A stretch of DNA of 64,000 nt, taken from Acidimicrobiia bacterium. GTDB lineage: Bacteria; Actinomycetota; Acidimicrobiia; IMCC26256; JAMXLJ01. Made by a program: the position numbers and the translations under genes. The notes below the pieces were generated by a model. The model was not told where the DNA came from, did no database searches, and saw nothing but the letters and a program-made list of their open reading frames with translations. Of the stretch, positions 1 to 8,590 are shown one piece after another. Numbering within the stretch: the stretch's first letter is position 1; each line of letters opens with the position of its first letter. The DNA is taken from the NCBI GenBank assembly GCA_024281095.1, contig JAMXLJ010000159.1, positions 18,115 through 82,114 on the forward strand. The letters are read 5' to 3'.

Positions 1-409
1 ACGCATTTCGAAGATGACGTTGTGCCGGCGCCGCGAGCCCGCCCGCGGCGCCGGTCGGCGTGCCGGTCGCCGTCCTGCCCCACGGGCTCGTAATGGGGGT
101 GCCCGCGCCAGCGACCAGCCGGAAAAAGCCTAACGGTGCGCAGCGACCTGGGCGACGGGCAACGCGTACATTCAGCGTCGCGGTCACGGGCCGGTGGAGC
201 GCTTTTGACGGTCGACGCGCGGGCCCACGGACATTTTGCCGGTCGTCGAACACGAGCGCGCCCCCGGCCGCGGGGGGCAGCCAGGGGCACACTCGGGGAT
301 GCGTCGGAGGATCCGGGTCGCAGCTCCCGGAACCTCATCGTGTCCAATCCGGTAACCGGCGGATCTATTCCCCAACCCACGTCAGCCGTTTGCCGCAACG
401 GGACGACGG
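1..409. other. gene-free segment at window edge
   Basis: No reading frame here has protein-like content that I can defend. The open frames are antisense or out-of-frame extensions typical of GC-rich DNA. It lies downstream of the P450 gene and may carry its terminator, but I see no clean stem followed by a T run. Part of a neighbouring gene beyond the window edge cannot be excluded. Confidence 0.4.
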
Positions 410-1639
410 TCACTCCGACAATACGAGCGGAAGGTTGCGCGGGCCGCGGACCTGGCCGGCTGTCCATTCGACGGTTGCCGCGTCGTCCACTCGGAACGAC
501 GGGATCTGCGCGAGCCACTCTTCGAGCGCGACCCTGAGCTCCATACGCGCGAGGTGTGACCCGGCGCACCGGTGGATGCCGGTACCGAACGCGAGGTGCC
601 GGTTGGGGCTGCGGTCGAGCAGGATCCGTTCCGGATCGTCGAACACGTCGGGATCGCGATTCGCGGCGGGGAAGTTGAGCAGCACGCGATCGCCTGCGCT
701 CACGGGACAGCCGCCGATGTCGGCGTCCGACGTCGCGATTCGGGCCATCGTGACGGGCGAATACACGCGCAGCAGTTCTTCGATCGCACCGGGCAGCAGG
801 TCGGGCCGCTCCACGAGAAGGGCCCGGTGTTCAGCGTGGTTGGCGAGGTGCCACAGCATCGAGCCGAGCGCGCTCGCCGTGGTGTCGATGCCGGCGATGA
901 GGGCGAGCGCCGCGGTCCCGAGGATGTGCAGATCGCCGAGCGGTTCTCCGTCGACGTCGGCGAGAACGAGACCGCTGAGAAGATCAGTGCCCGGGTGCTG
1001 TCGTCTCCGGGCCATCTGGTCGAGCAGGCACCGCACGATGCTGTCGCGAGCCGCGATGCGCCGCCCGGGCTCGTTCGTGAAGTCGAGCACGTCGCGCACC
1101 GACGTCGTGAACTCGTGCGTGAGCGCGTGGGGCACACCGAGTACGTGCGCGACCACCCACGCCGGGATCTGCTGCGCATACTGCAGCACGGCGTCGCCGC
1201 GCCCGGCGTCCACGAACCGGTCGGTGAGCATCTGGCACAGCGTCCGTGTCGGGCGCTCGTACTCCGCAACACGTTGGGGCGTGAACCATGGCAGGAGCAG
1301 GCGCCGCGCCCACGTGTGCTCCGGCGGGTCGGTCTGCAGCGGCGGCAACGCGAGCGGGATCACGTCCGCGTCACCCGTGGGCGGCGGCACCACACTCACT
1401 TCGCGTGAGCTGAAGTGCTCGACGTCGTGCGCGATCGCGCTGACGTCCGCGTAGCGGGTCGGCAGCCACGAGCCGCCGTGACGCTCGCTGCGCGCGACGG
1501 GGCACGAGTGACGCAGGTCGGCCCAGATCGTGTACGGGTCTTCGACGTAGGCGGCGTCGTAGACGTCGTAGTCGCACGCCCAGTCGCTCACGGGCGCGCC
1601 GGGCGATCGGGTGGCTGGTGCGTCGACATTGTCTGTCAT
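410..1639 (-). CDS. cytochrome P450
   Basis: This is a haem-thiolate monooxygenase of 409 residues, the usual size for a soluble bacterial P450. The I-helix oxygen-activation motif AGIDTTAS, the K-helix ExxR (EELLR) and the haem loop FGTGIHRCAG with the thiolate Cys near residue 357 are all present and in order. I chose the ATG giving MTDNVDAP; the frame stays open further upstream, but that extension is Arg/Pro-rich and not P450-like. No ferredoxin or ferredoxin reductase gene lies beside it, so electrons probably come from partners elsewhere. The substrate cannot be read from the sequence. It is divergent from the TfoX-N gene. Confidence 0.93.
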   Translation of the reverse strand: MTDNVDAPATRSPGAPVSDWACDYDVYDAAYVEDPYTIWADLRHSCPVARSERHGGSWLPTRYADVSAIAHDVEHFSSREVSVVPPPTGDADVIPLALPPLQTDPPEHTWARRLLLPWFTPQRVAEYERPTRTLCQMLTDRFVDAGRGDAVLQYAQQIPAWVVAHVLGVPHALTHEFTTSVRDVLDFTNEPGRRIAARDSIVRCLLDQMARRRQHPGTDLLSGLVLADVDGEPLGDLHILGTAALALIAGIDTTASALGSMLWHLANHAEHRALLVERPDLLPGAIEELLRVYSPVTMARIATSDADIGGCPVSAGDRVLLNFPAANRDPDVFDDPERILLDRSPNRHLAFGTGIHRCAGSHLARMELRVALEEWLAQIPSFRVDDAATVEWTAGQVRGPRNLPLVLSE

Positions 1640-1984
1640 CAGGCTTCTCTCTCGGGCCGTCCCGAGCGCCGAGGACGACGGTCGCAGTACGGCTGAACCG
1701 ACCGCTGCGGGTATCGACGCCGCCGGCGCCGCCCTTGATCCGAGATGGTGCGGCCGGCGATGGACGGTCGGGCGAAATGCGGGACCTTCGCCACTTCTGG
1801 GCAGGAGGACCGGCGTGGCACGTTTTCCGCACGCCGGCACGCAGCGACAAAAATGCTCACGCGCTCCGGCGTTCAGTTCCCGGACAGCAGCGGATGCGAC
1901 CCCCACGCTGCGACCGTGTGCGGGTCGGGTTTCGAGTCGCCGCGACCCCGCCGGGTCGGCGCTCGGCGTCCGTACAATCGGGCA
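1640..1984. other. divergent intergenic region, P450 / TfoX-N
   Basis: A non-coding stretch between two divergent genes. It must hold the P450 promoter (minus strand) and the TfoX-N promoter (plus strand). On the plus side a TACAAT hexamer lies 6 nt before the TfoX-N start. A purine-rich gagaga tract precedes the P450 ATG as a weak ribosome-binding site. Nothing else is recognisable. Confidence 0.4.
1973..1978 (+). promoter_or_regulatory. -10 element of TfoX-N gene (leaderless)
   Basis: TACAAT with 6 nt between it and the ATG, so transcription would begin at or next to the A of the start codon. There is no Shine-Dalgarno sequence and no convincing -35. Confidence 0.5.
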
Positions 1985-2320
1985 ATGGCGTACGACGAGG
2001 ATCTCGCCAATCGCCTGCGCGAATTGTTGGGCGGCGAGCCGGACGTAACCGAGAAGAAGATGTTCGGTGGCCTCGCGTTTCTCGTTGGCGGGAACATGGC
2101 GGTGGCGGCCAGCGGCCAGGGTGGTGTGCTCGTCCGAGTCGATCCCAAGCAGTTCGACAAGTTTGTGGCGACTACCAACGCGGCCGCCATGGAGATGCGG
2201 GGCCGCGCGATGCGGGGCTGGCTGCGGGTCGATTCCGACGACGTGCGAACGAAGCGTCAGCTCGCGAAGTGGGTGCGCATCGGAACGGCCTACGCACGTT
2301 CGCTCCCTCCGAAGCGGTAG
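1985..2320 (+). CDS. TfoX N-terminal domain protein
   Basis: A 111-residue protein consisting of one TfoX-N domain. The family pattern KKMFGGLAFLVGGNMAV is followed by a region of the type ending in KWVRIGTAYARSL. In gammaproteobacteria TfoX regulates competence. Free-standing TfoX-N domains in actinobacteria have no established role, so no competence function is claimed. The start is the ATG placed 6 nt after a TACAAT element. The zinc dehydrogenase gene follows 41 nt later but appears to have its own promoter. Confidence 0.85.
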   Translation: MAYDEDLANRLRELLGGEPDVTEKKMFGGLAFLVGGNMAVAASGQGGVLVRVDPKQFDKFVATTNAAAMEMRGRAMRGWLRVDSDDVRTKRQLAKWVRIGTAYARSLPPKR

Positions 2321-2349
2321 CACTCCGGCGGCTCGTTCGTCGAACGACC

Positions 2350-2355
2350 TACGCT
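2350..2355 (+). promoter_or_regulatory. -10 element of zinc dehydrogenase gene (leaderless)
   Basis: TACGCT separated by 6 nt (cgcgca) from the ATG. The identical hexamer occurs at the same distance, give or take a base, before pgsA. Confidence 0.45.
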
Positions 2356-2361
2356 CGCGCA

Positions 2362-3546
2362 ATGCGCGTCGTCCAGTTCGACATGGCGGACGCCTCGTTC
2401 CCCGCGTCGCTCGTGGACGTCCCCGAGCCGGACCTGCCAGGGCCGGAATGGGCTCGCATCGGCGTCGTCGTCGGCGGCATCTGCGGGAGCGACCTCCATC
2501 TGTTCACGCACAACACCGGCCCGTCTCCGACGCTCACGGGGTTGGGCGGCGCGTTCCCGTTCGCGCTCGGTCACGAGATCGCCGGTCGTGTGATCGAAGC
2601 AGGTCCGGCGTGCCGGTATCCGCTGGGAACGCGCGTGGCGGTCGATCCCTGCCTTCCGTGTCTGCCCCGCGGGATCGACCCCCCGTGCGTGAACTGCTCG
2701 CGTGGGTTGACATCGTCGTGTCTGAATCTCGACAGCGGCGTGCTCACCGGCGGCCGGTCGCTGGGCTACACCCGGGGTCTCGGCGGCGGCTGGGGCGAGC
2801 AAGTCCTCGCGCACGTGTCGATGCTGCACCCCGTACCTGACGCGGTGCCCGATCGGGGCGCGAGCCTGCACGAGCCCGTGTCGATCGCATGCCACGGCAT
2901 CCTGCGGGCGCCCCCGCGTGACGGCGAGCCGGTGCTCGTTGTCGGCTCGGGGATCATCGGCCTGGCCGCGCTGGCCGCGCTGAGGGGACTGTTCCCGGCG
3001 TGTCCCGTAACGGTGCTCGCCCGTCATCCGCACCAGGCCGAGGCTGCGAGCGCGTGTGGCGCGGACCACGTTGTCCGCAGTGTCGCGCGCAGCGCGCACT
3101 TCGACGAGCTGGCACGGATCACCGGCGCGCGGGTCGTCGGACGCCGCGCCGACCTCATGCTCATGGGCGGCTTTCCCTATGTCGTCGAAGCGGTCGGGGC
3201 GCCGCAATCGGTTACCGAGGCCCTTCGCGCGGTCGCGCATCGGGGTACGGTTCTCCTTCTCGGCGCGGCAGGCGTCAGCGACGTGGACCTCACACCGATC
3301 TGGTACAAGGAGGCCGCGCTCGTGGGCGCTATCGACCACACCGTGGATCGCAACGCGGCACCCGGGCTTGCCGGTGCCCCCGAACGACACTCCGTGGATC
3401 GAGCGCTCGACATTCTCGCGGCGGGCCTCCTGCCGGACGGCGTCGTGGTCACGCACGAGTTCACGCTGGACCACTATCGGGACGCGGTGCGCGCCGCCAT
3501 CGACCGCGCCAACTCACGCGCCATCAAAGTGGTGTTCCGCCCGTAG
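2362..3546 (+). CDS. zinc-dependent alcohol dehydrogenase-like (MDR family)
   Basis: A medium-chain dehydrogenase/reductase of 394 residues. The N-terminal GroES-like part has the catalytic zinc ligands: Cys near 41 in GICGSD and His/Glu near 70 in GHEIAG. A Cys-rich lobe between residues 92 and 120 (PCLPC, CVNC) fits a structural zinc site. The Rossmann part begins with VVGSGIIGL. The family oxidises alcohols or polyols with NAD(P); the substrate is unknown. A longer open frame upstream is not MDR-like, so I use the ATG giving MRVVQFDM. It converges on the SDR gene downstream. Confidence 0.9.
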   Translation: MRVVQFDMADASFPASLVDVPEPDLPGPEWARIGVVVGGICGSDLHLFTHNTGPSPTLTGLGGAFPFALGHEIAGRVIEAGPACRYPLGTRVAVDPCLPCLPRGIDPPCVNCSRGLTSSCLNLDSGVLTGGRSLGYTRGLGGGWGEQVLAHVSMLHPVPDAVPDRGASLHEPVSIACHGILRAPPRDGEPVLVVGSGIIGLAALAALRGLFPACPVTVLARHPHQAEAASACGADHVVRSVARSAHFDELARITGARVVGRRADLMLMGGFPYVVEAVGAPQSVTEALRAVAHRGTVLLLGAAGVSDVDLTPIWYKEAALVGAIDHTVDRNAAPGLAGAPERHSVDRALDILAAGLLPDGVVVTHEFTLDHYRDAVRAAIDRANSRAIKVVFRP

Positions 3547-3719
3547 CCGGCGGGCTGCGGCTCCGGGCAGTAAAGGTGCGGAGATGGGAAAGCAGATGTT
3601 GCGCGCCCGCCTCTGACAGCCAGGGCGTCAGCCCCGGCGACGGACATTGTGCCCGGCGACCGCACCGAAGCGGTTGGCCGGGCGTGTTCGTGTCTGGCCT
3701 GTTCGCGTGCGCGCATCCC

Positions 3720-4730
3720 CTAGCGACGGCGACGACTGCGCCCTCGTGATCGCACCACCCGTGCGGCAACGGCCGCGGCGACGGCGATCGACAACGTCGC
3801 TTCGCGATGCATCGTGCACCACCACTGAACACTGCGCGCATGGGCGCGGTCGTCGAACTCCCCGTGGGGTCCGAAGTCCGTCGCTTCGTCCACCGGTTCC
3901 CACAAGTTCGCGGGGCGGCCGGAGTCTTCGGGCTGTGCCGTTTGCTGACTGGAGAAACCCGTTCGCCCGAGGTACCGGTCGAGCACGCCGGGCAGCAGCG
4001 CGTTGGCGATCAACGTGGCCGCCGTCGAGCCGCCGACCCAGTATTCGCGGCGGCGCGGATGGCGCGCCGCGTACAGCACCGCTCGGGCCGCCACCTCGGG
4101 CTGGTAGATCGGCGGCACCGGTTGTGCGCGCTTCGGAAGCCGCGACAGAACCCAGGAGAACTGCGGTGTGTTGAGAGCGGGCATTTGCACCATCGTGACG
4201 TTGACGCCGCTCCGCCGGTGGAGAAGCTCGCAGCGCAGCGATTCGGTGAAGCCCTGCACGGCGTGCTTCGCACCGCAGTACGCCGATTGCAACGGGATGC
4301 CGCGGTAGGCGAGTGCCGATCCCACCTGGACGATCGCGCCGTGGTCGCGCGGCAGCATCCGTGAGAGCGCCGCGTTCGTTCCGTACACGAAGCCGAGGTA
4401 CGTCACCTCCGTGACGCGACGGAACTCCTCGGCTTCGATGTCGGTAAACGGCGCGAACACGGTCGTCATCGCGTTGTTGACCCAAACCTCGATGGGCCCG
4501 AGCTCCTGTTCGATTCGCGCGGCTGCCTCGTCGAGCGCGTCCGCGTCCGCGGTGTCGACCTTGAGCGCGAGCGAACGCCGTCCAGCCGAGTCGACTTCCT
4601 TTGCAGCCGCTTCGAGGCCGGCATCCCCGCGAGCTAGGAGCGCGACGTCGTAGCCGGCGCCGGCAAATACGCGCGCGCAGGCCCGCCCGACGCCGGCGGA
4701 CGCGCCCGTGATGACAGCCACCTGAGGCAT
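3720..4730 (-). CDS. short-chain dehydrogenase/reductase
   Basis: A classical SDR fold at the N-terminus: cofactor motif TGASAGVG, the catalytic Ser in QVGSALAYR and the YCGAK motif near residue 150. At 336 residues it is about 80 longer than a minimal SDR. The extra C-terminal part ends in an Ala/Val-rich helix and an Arg-rich tail, which may attach it to membrane. An upstream GGAGGA lies 8 nt before the ATG. The 93-residue gene immediately upstream is probably cotranscribed. The substrate is unknown. Confidence 0.9.
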   Translation of the reverse strand: MPQVAVITGASAGVGRACARVFAGAGYDVALLARGDAGLEAAAKEVDSAGRRSLALKVDTADADALDEAAARIEQELGPIEVWVNNAMTTVFAPFTDIEAEEFRRVTEVTYLGFVYGTNAALSRMLPRDHGAIVQVGSALAYRGIPLQSAYCGAKHAVQGFTESLRCELLHRRSGVNVTMVQMPALNTPQFSWVLSRLPKRAQPVPPIYQPEVAARAVLYAARHPRRREYWVGGSTAATLIANALLPGVLDRYLGRTGFSSQQTAQPEDSGRPANLWEPVDEATDFGPHGEFDDRAHARSVQWWCTMHREATLSIAVAAAVAARVVRSRGRSRRRR

Positions 4731-4760
4731 GTTCCGATCCTCCGAGCTACCGATACCCGC

Positions 4761-5042
4761 TCAGTCCTGGTCGCCCCGTACCCGGATCGTTCCGTCACTG
4801 TCACCACCGACGGGCTTCGCCGCGCCCTGGAGCACGTGGCCGACGACGTTGACGGGAAACGGCAACCGTGGCAGATCGAGCATCTTCAGCAGCGGGACGG
4901 CGGCGATGAAGACGCCGAGCGGCGGCTCGATCAGGCCGAGGCAGACGGCAGCGCCGATCCCACCGAAGAACCCGATCGACTCGGGGACATCGAGCTCCAC
5001 GGACCCCAGCCGCAGCGTCATCGCGCGCGCTTCGTCGCTCAT
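4761..5042 (-). CDS. small hypothetical membrane-associated protein
   Basis: A 93-residue protein that I do not recognise. Its middle is hydrophobic and Gly/Ala-rich (about residues 22-52, IGFFGGIGAAVCLGLIEPP onward), consistent with one or two membrane or hairpin segments. The C-terminus is charged. It lies 30 nt upstream of the SDR gene on the same strand, so the two probably form an operon. Coding status rests on reasonable composition and placement, not on a family match. Confidence 0.6.
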   Translation of the reverse strand: MSDEARAMTLRLGSVELDVPESIGFFGGIGAAVCLGLIEPPLGVFIAAVPLLKMLDLPRLPFPVNVVGHVLQGAAKPVGGDSDGTIRVRGDQD

Positions 5043-5286
5043 CCGTTCGCCTCCTCGCTGTACGACGGCGGAGATCGATCCGTCGCCGCGAGTACCCGCG
5101 GCGGCGAGGCGTCATGCACCGGTACCCCCGCCGGGCCTGCGACGTGCAGCGTCGACAGGTGCGTCCCGCGGCTTCAGGCGGCGGGGAGCCGCCCCGAAGC
5201 TGGGCGGCGGGCTCAGCCCCGGGGCACTCACCCGTCGACCGTCCGTTTGCTCTCGGCAGGTGGAGCGGCGGACTGTCGGGTCAGGT

Positions 5287-5646
5287 CTACGCCTCGACGG
5301 GCGCCGGCCGCATCACCCCATGGAGTGAATCACTCACCTGGGCGCCCGGGACGAGCACGTGCGCCGACGCGGTGACGATCCCCTTCGCCGTTCCCAACGC
5401 GCACTTCCACGCGCACAGTCGCAGCACCTCGGCGTCGCGCAGATCCACCTCGCGGTGGAACCGGTCGAGATGGTCCTTGACCTCCTCGGTGGCGCCGCGA
5501 AGCTCGATGGCTTCGAAGCCATCGAGCTCGTCACCGAGCCAACCGGACACGACCACATGACATCGGGCGCACCGCGCCCAGACCAAACCGGGCCGGTGCT
5601 CCACCGCCACCGGACCCACGGTGTGGCGACACGATTGCTCCGGCAT
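5287..5646 (-). CDS. hypothetical protein with CxxC motif
   Basis: A 119-residue protein of unknown function. A CARC knuckle near residue 26, with a further Cys pair near the middle (LCAWKC) and an early Cys, could bind one zinc. The centre is an acidic helix (ATEEVKDHLDRFHREVD). The start is the internal ATG giving MPEQSC; the frame is open for 61 more codons upstream but that part has poor composition. About 240 nt with GC-rich short stems separate it from the next minus-strand gene. Confidence 0.55.
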   Translation of the reverse strand: MPEQSCRHTVGPVAVEHRPGLVWARCARCHVVVSGWLGDELDGFEAIELRGATEEVKDHLDRFHREVDLRDAEVLRLCAWKCALGTAKGIVTASAHVLVPGAQVSDSLHGVMRPAPVEA

Positions 5647-5980
5647 CGAAACCTCTGCGGCTGCGCTTCCCTGCCGTGACGGACCTTGTCTCATCGTGTC
5701 CGGTCGTCGAGCCGTCGCAAACCCCTTCGGCGTCTCTTTCTCGAGCACCCGCTCGGACACCGCGAACCATGGCGCGCTGCGTGACCAAATTGGGCGTGTG
5801 CGGCCGATCACGCAGCGCTCCGCGCGCACACCGGGGCCCGAGCGCGGCCACGGTCGGCCGCCGGACCACCGCCGATGCCACCGGAATCTTCGCGCCGCGT
5901 GCTGCGGTGCAACGATGCCCGGCGACTACGATGCCGCAAGTCTGCGGCGAGTGACAGGCTAGCGTCAGCTTGGGGGAAGG
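5647..5980. other. divergent intergenic region upstream of the spermidine-synthase-like gene
   Basis: Non-coding stretch between a minus-strand small gene and the large plus-strand membrane gene. A TACGAT hexamer at 5927-5932 is the best plus-strand -10 candidate, about 49 nt before the GTG start. A purine-rich gggggaagg run abuts that start codon. No conserved RNA structure recognised. Confidence 0.35.
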
Positions 5981-8437
5981 GTGACGACCACAGCACTTCG
6001 TGCCGAGTCCCAGCGCATGCCTCGGTGGCTCGGCATCCTGCTCGTGAGTCTGGCCGGGCTGCTGCTCGAGGTCGGGTACACCCGGATCGTCTCGTACAAG
6101 TTCTGGTACTACTACACGTACCTGGTGATCGGCCTCGCGCTCCTGGGCATCGGGTCGGGAAGCGTCTTCGTGGCCGTCTTCTCGCGCATGCGGCAATGGT
6201 CGACCGACCGGATCCTCGCCGGGTGCGGGCTGTTCGGCGCGGTCAGCATCACGCTCGGATATCTCGTCGTGGCGCGCATGAAGGTCGACACCGTGCAGAT
6301 CTGGGACTACGGCACGGGGGCGTCGGTCTCCAACACCCTGCGGCTGGCGATCATCTGCCTCGCGATCTTCCTCACGTTCGTGTCGTTCGGCATCATCGTC
6401 GCGGTGTTGCTGGGCCGCGCCGGCGAAGGCATCGGGCGGATGTACTTCTCGGACCTTCTCGGGGCCGGCATCGGGGCGTTGCTCGCGATTCCGCTGATCT
6501 CGCGACTCGGACCGCCGCGCGTCATCGTGCTCGCGGCATTGATCTTCGCGGTCGTCGGCGTGCTGGCGGCCGTTCCGTTCTCACTGACGTGGGGTGTCTC
6601 GGCTCTCGTTTCGATCGCGCTCCTCGTCACCCTGGTGCCGACGGGCGTCCTTCCCGACGTTCGTCCCGAGCTGAGCAAGTGGTACGCGCCCGTCACGAAG
6701 TACTCCGCGTGGGGGCCCGTCTTCCGTGTCGACGTGGTGCAACTCGATCCCACGGGAAACTCGATGTTGCTGCTCCACGACGCGACGTTCGGCTCGGGCA
6801 TCCGTCGCTGGAACGGTGACCCGTCCACGCTGACGGCCTACGAGAAGGATCCACGGTCAATTCCGTTCGCGGTCCTGGGCAACGCACCCAAGCACGAGCT
6901 GATCATCGGCTCGGCGGGCGGCAACGAGATCCTCGCGTCGCTCTACAACAGGGCACCCAACGTCGAGGCCGTCGAGCTCAACCCCGTGACGGTGTCGTTG
7001 TTGCGCAAGCACTTCGCCGACTACACCGGCCACATCCCGGAGAAGCCCGCTGTGCACCTGCACCTGGGCGACGGACGCTCGTACCTCGAACGGCACAAGA
7101 CCAAGTACGACCTCGTCTGGTACGTGGCGCCCGACAGCTACGCCGCCACGAACGCCGCGTCCTCCGGGGCGCTCGTGCTGTCGGAGAGTTATCTCTACAC
7201 GCAGCAGATGATCAAGAAGACGTTGGAGCACCTGAGCGACAACGGGATCATGGTCGTGCAGTTCGGCGAGCTCGACTTCGACCGTCCGAACCGCACCAGC
7301 CGCTACGTCGTCACCGCGAGGAAGGCGCTGGAGGAGATCGGCGTCAAGGACCCGCGCCAGCACCTGCTCGTGGCCGCGGAGGAGACAGCCAACCGGGGCG
7401 CGTTGTCGACGATCGCGGTGAAGCGCACCGCGTTCACACCCGCCGAGATCGACCGGTTCCTCGGCCGTGTGGCGCAGCTGCCGGACCACCACCCGCTCGC
7501 GGCGCCCGATCACGCCTTCGGTACGAACATCGTGAGTCAGCTCGCGTCGGGCACCAACGCACAAGTGGCGTCGACCGTTGCCCACTCCAGGGCCTACATC
7601 ACAGCGATCTCCGACAACTCGCCGTATTTCTGGCACTTCTCCCGGTTCCGTAGCGTCATCAGGCACATCGCCACCCCGCTGACCGCCCGTGACCCGGAGA
7701 ACGTCGTCGGCGAACGCGTGTTGCTGCTGATGTTGGGCCTCTCGTTGGTCTACGCGGCCCTGTTCCTCCTCGCGCCGTTCGTCGCCGTGCGCCGGAAGTG
7801 GCGCGCGTTGCCTGCGAAGACGACGTCCGCGGTGTACTTCTCCGCGCTCGGCCTCGGGTTCATGTTCTACGAGGTCACGATGATCCAGCGGCTGGTGCAG
7901 TTCCTCGGGTATCCGACGTTGTCGCTCACCGTCACACTCGCAGCGATCCTCGTGTCGACGGGTATCGGCGCGCTTGCGAGTCACCGGTTCACCGAGCGGC
8001 CTCAGACGGCGCTCCCCGTCGTGCTCGGCGTGCTCGCGGTGCTGACCGTCTTCTATCAGTTCGCGCTGCCGGGCCTCTTGACAGGCCCGTTGCTCTCATG
8101 GCCCACGACCGGCCGCATCCTGTTCAGCGTCGTAATCCTGGCGCCGCTCGGCCTCTGCCTCGGCACCTTCATGCCGCTCGGTCTTGCCCGCGTTGCCTCG
8201 CTGACGGGGTTCGCCGAGGAGTACGTCGCGTGGTCGTGGGCCGTCAACGGCTTCTTCTCCGTGATCGGTGCAGTGCTCACGACCATCCTGTCGATGGCGT
8301 TCGGCTACCGCGCGGTGCAGTTCGCCGCGCTCGTCCTCTATGCGATCGCGGTGGCCGCATTCACCAGGTTGCCGTCGCCGTCGGGGCCGGCCGTCACGGC
8401 CGACGAGGAGCCGGAACTTTCGGCCGCGCCCGTCTGA
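5981..8437 (+). CDS. membrane-embedded spermidine synthase-like protein
   Basis: An 818-residue protein with three parts: about six N-terminal membrane helices (residues 14-235), a cytosolic Rossmann domain of the spermidine synthase type (about 270-470) and a C-terminal block of membrane helices (about 580-800). The Rossmann part has a nucleotide-binding loop IIGSAGGNEILASLY, an acidic EAVELNP turn and GDGRSYL, all typical of the aminopropyltransferase/methyltransferase fold. YVAPDSYA stands where the catalytic Asp motif lies. Such fused proteins are known in bacteria but mostly uncharacterised, so polyamine synthesis is possible and not shown. GTG start; the purine-rich tract directly before it leaves almost no spacer, so the exact start is uncertain. 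Confidence 0.85.
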   Translation: MTTTALRAESQRMPRWLGILLVSLAGLLLEVGYTRIVSYKFWYYYTYLVIGLALLGIGSGSVFVAVFSRMRQWSTDRILAGCGLFGAVSITLGYLVVARMKVDTVQIWDYGTGASVSNTLRLAIICLAIFLTFVSFGIIVAVLLGRAGEGIGRMYFSDLLGAGIGALLAIPLISRLGPPRVIVLAALIFAVVGVLAAVPFSLTWGVSALVSIALLVTLVPTGVLPDVRPELSKWYAPVTKYSAWGPVFRVDVVQLDPTGNSMLLLHDATFGSGIRRWNGDPSTLTAYEKDPRSIPFAVLGNAPKHELIIGSAGGNEILASLYNRAPNVEAVELNPVTVSLLRKHFADYTGHIPEKPAVHLHLGDGRSYLERHKTKYDLVWYVAPDSYAATNAASSGALVLSESYLYTQQMIKKTLEHLSDNGIMVVQFGELDFDRPNRTSRYVVTARKALEEIGVKDPRQHLLVAAEETANRGALSTIAVKRTAFTPAEIDRFLGRVAQLPDHHPLAAPDHAFGTNIVSQLASGTNAQVASTVAHSRAYITAISDNSPYFWHFSRFRSVIRHIATPLTARDPENVVGERVLLLMLGLSLVYAALFLLAPFVAVRRKWRALPAKTTSAVYFSALGLGFMFYEVTMIQRLVQFLGYPTLSLTVTLAAILVSTGIGALASHRFTERPQTALPVVLGVLAVLTVFYQFALPGLLTGPLLSWPTTGRILFSVVILAPLGLCLGTFMPLGLARVASLTGFAEEYVAWSWAVNGFFSVIGAVLTTILSMAFGYRAVQFAALVLYAIAVAAFTRLPSPSGPAVTADEEPELSAAPV

Positions 8438-8590
8438 TCGCCGCGGCGAGCCCCACGAACGCGTACGTCGAGCGGTCGCCACGCGTCGGAGCCGGGCCGC
8501 CCGACGCCTCGTCGCGCGCCACGGGCCGCGTCTCGACGCGGACACTGGCGGGAGGTTCGCGACGTGGGACCACCCGGCTGTCCCGGGTGC

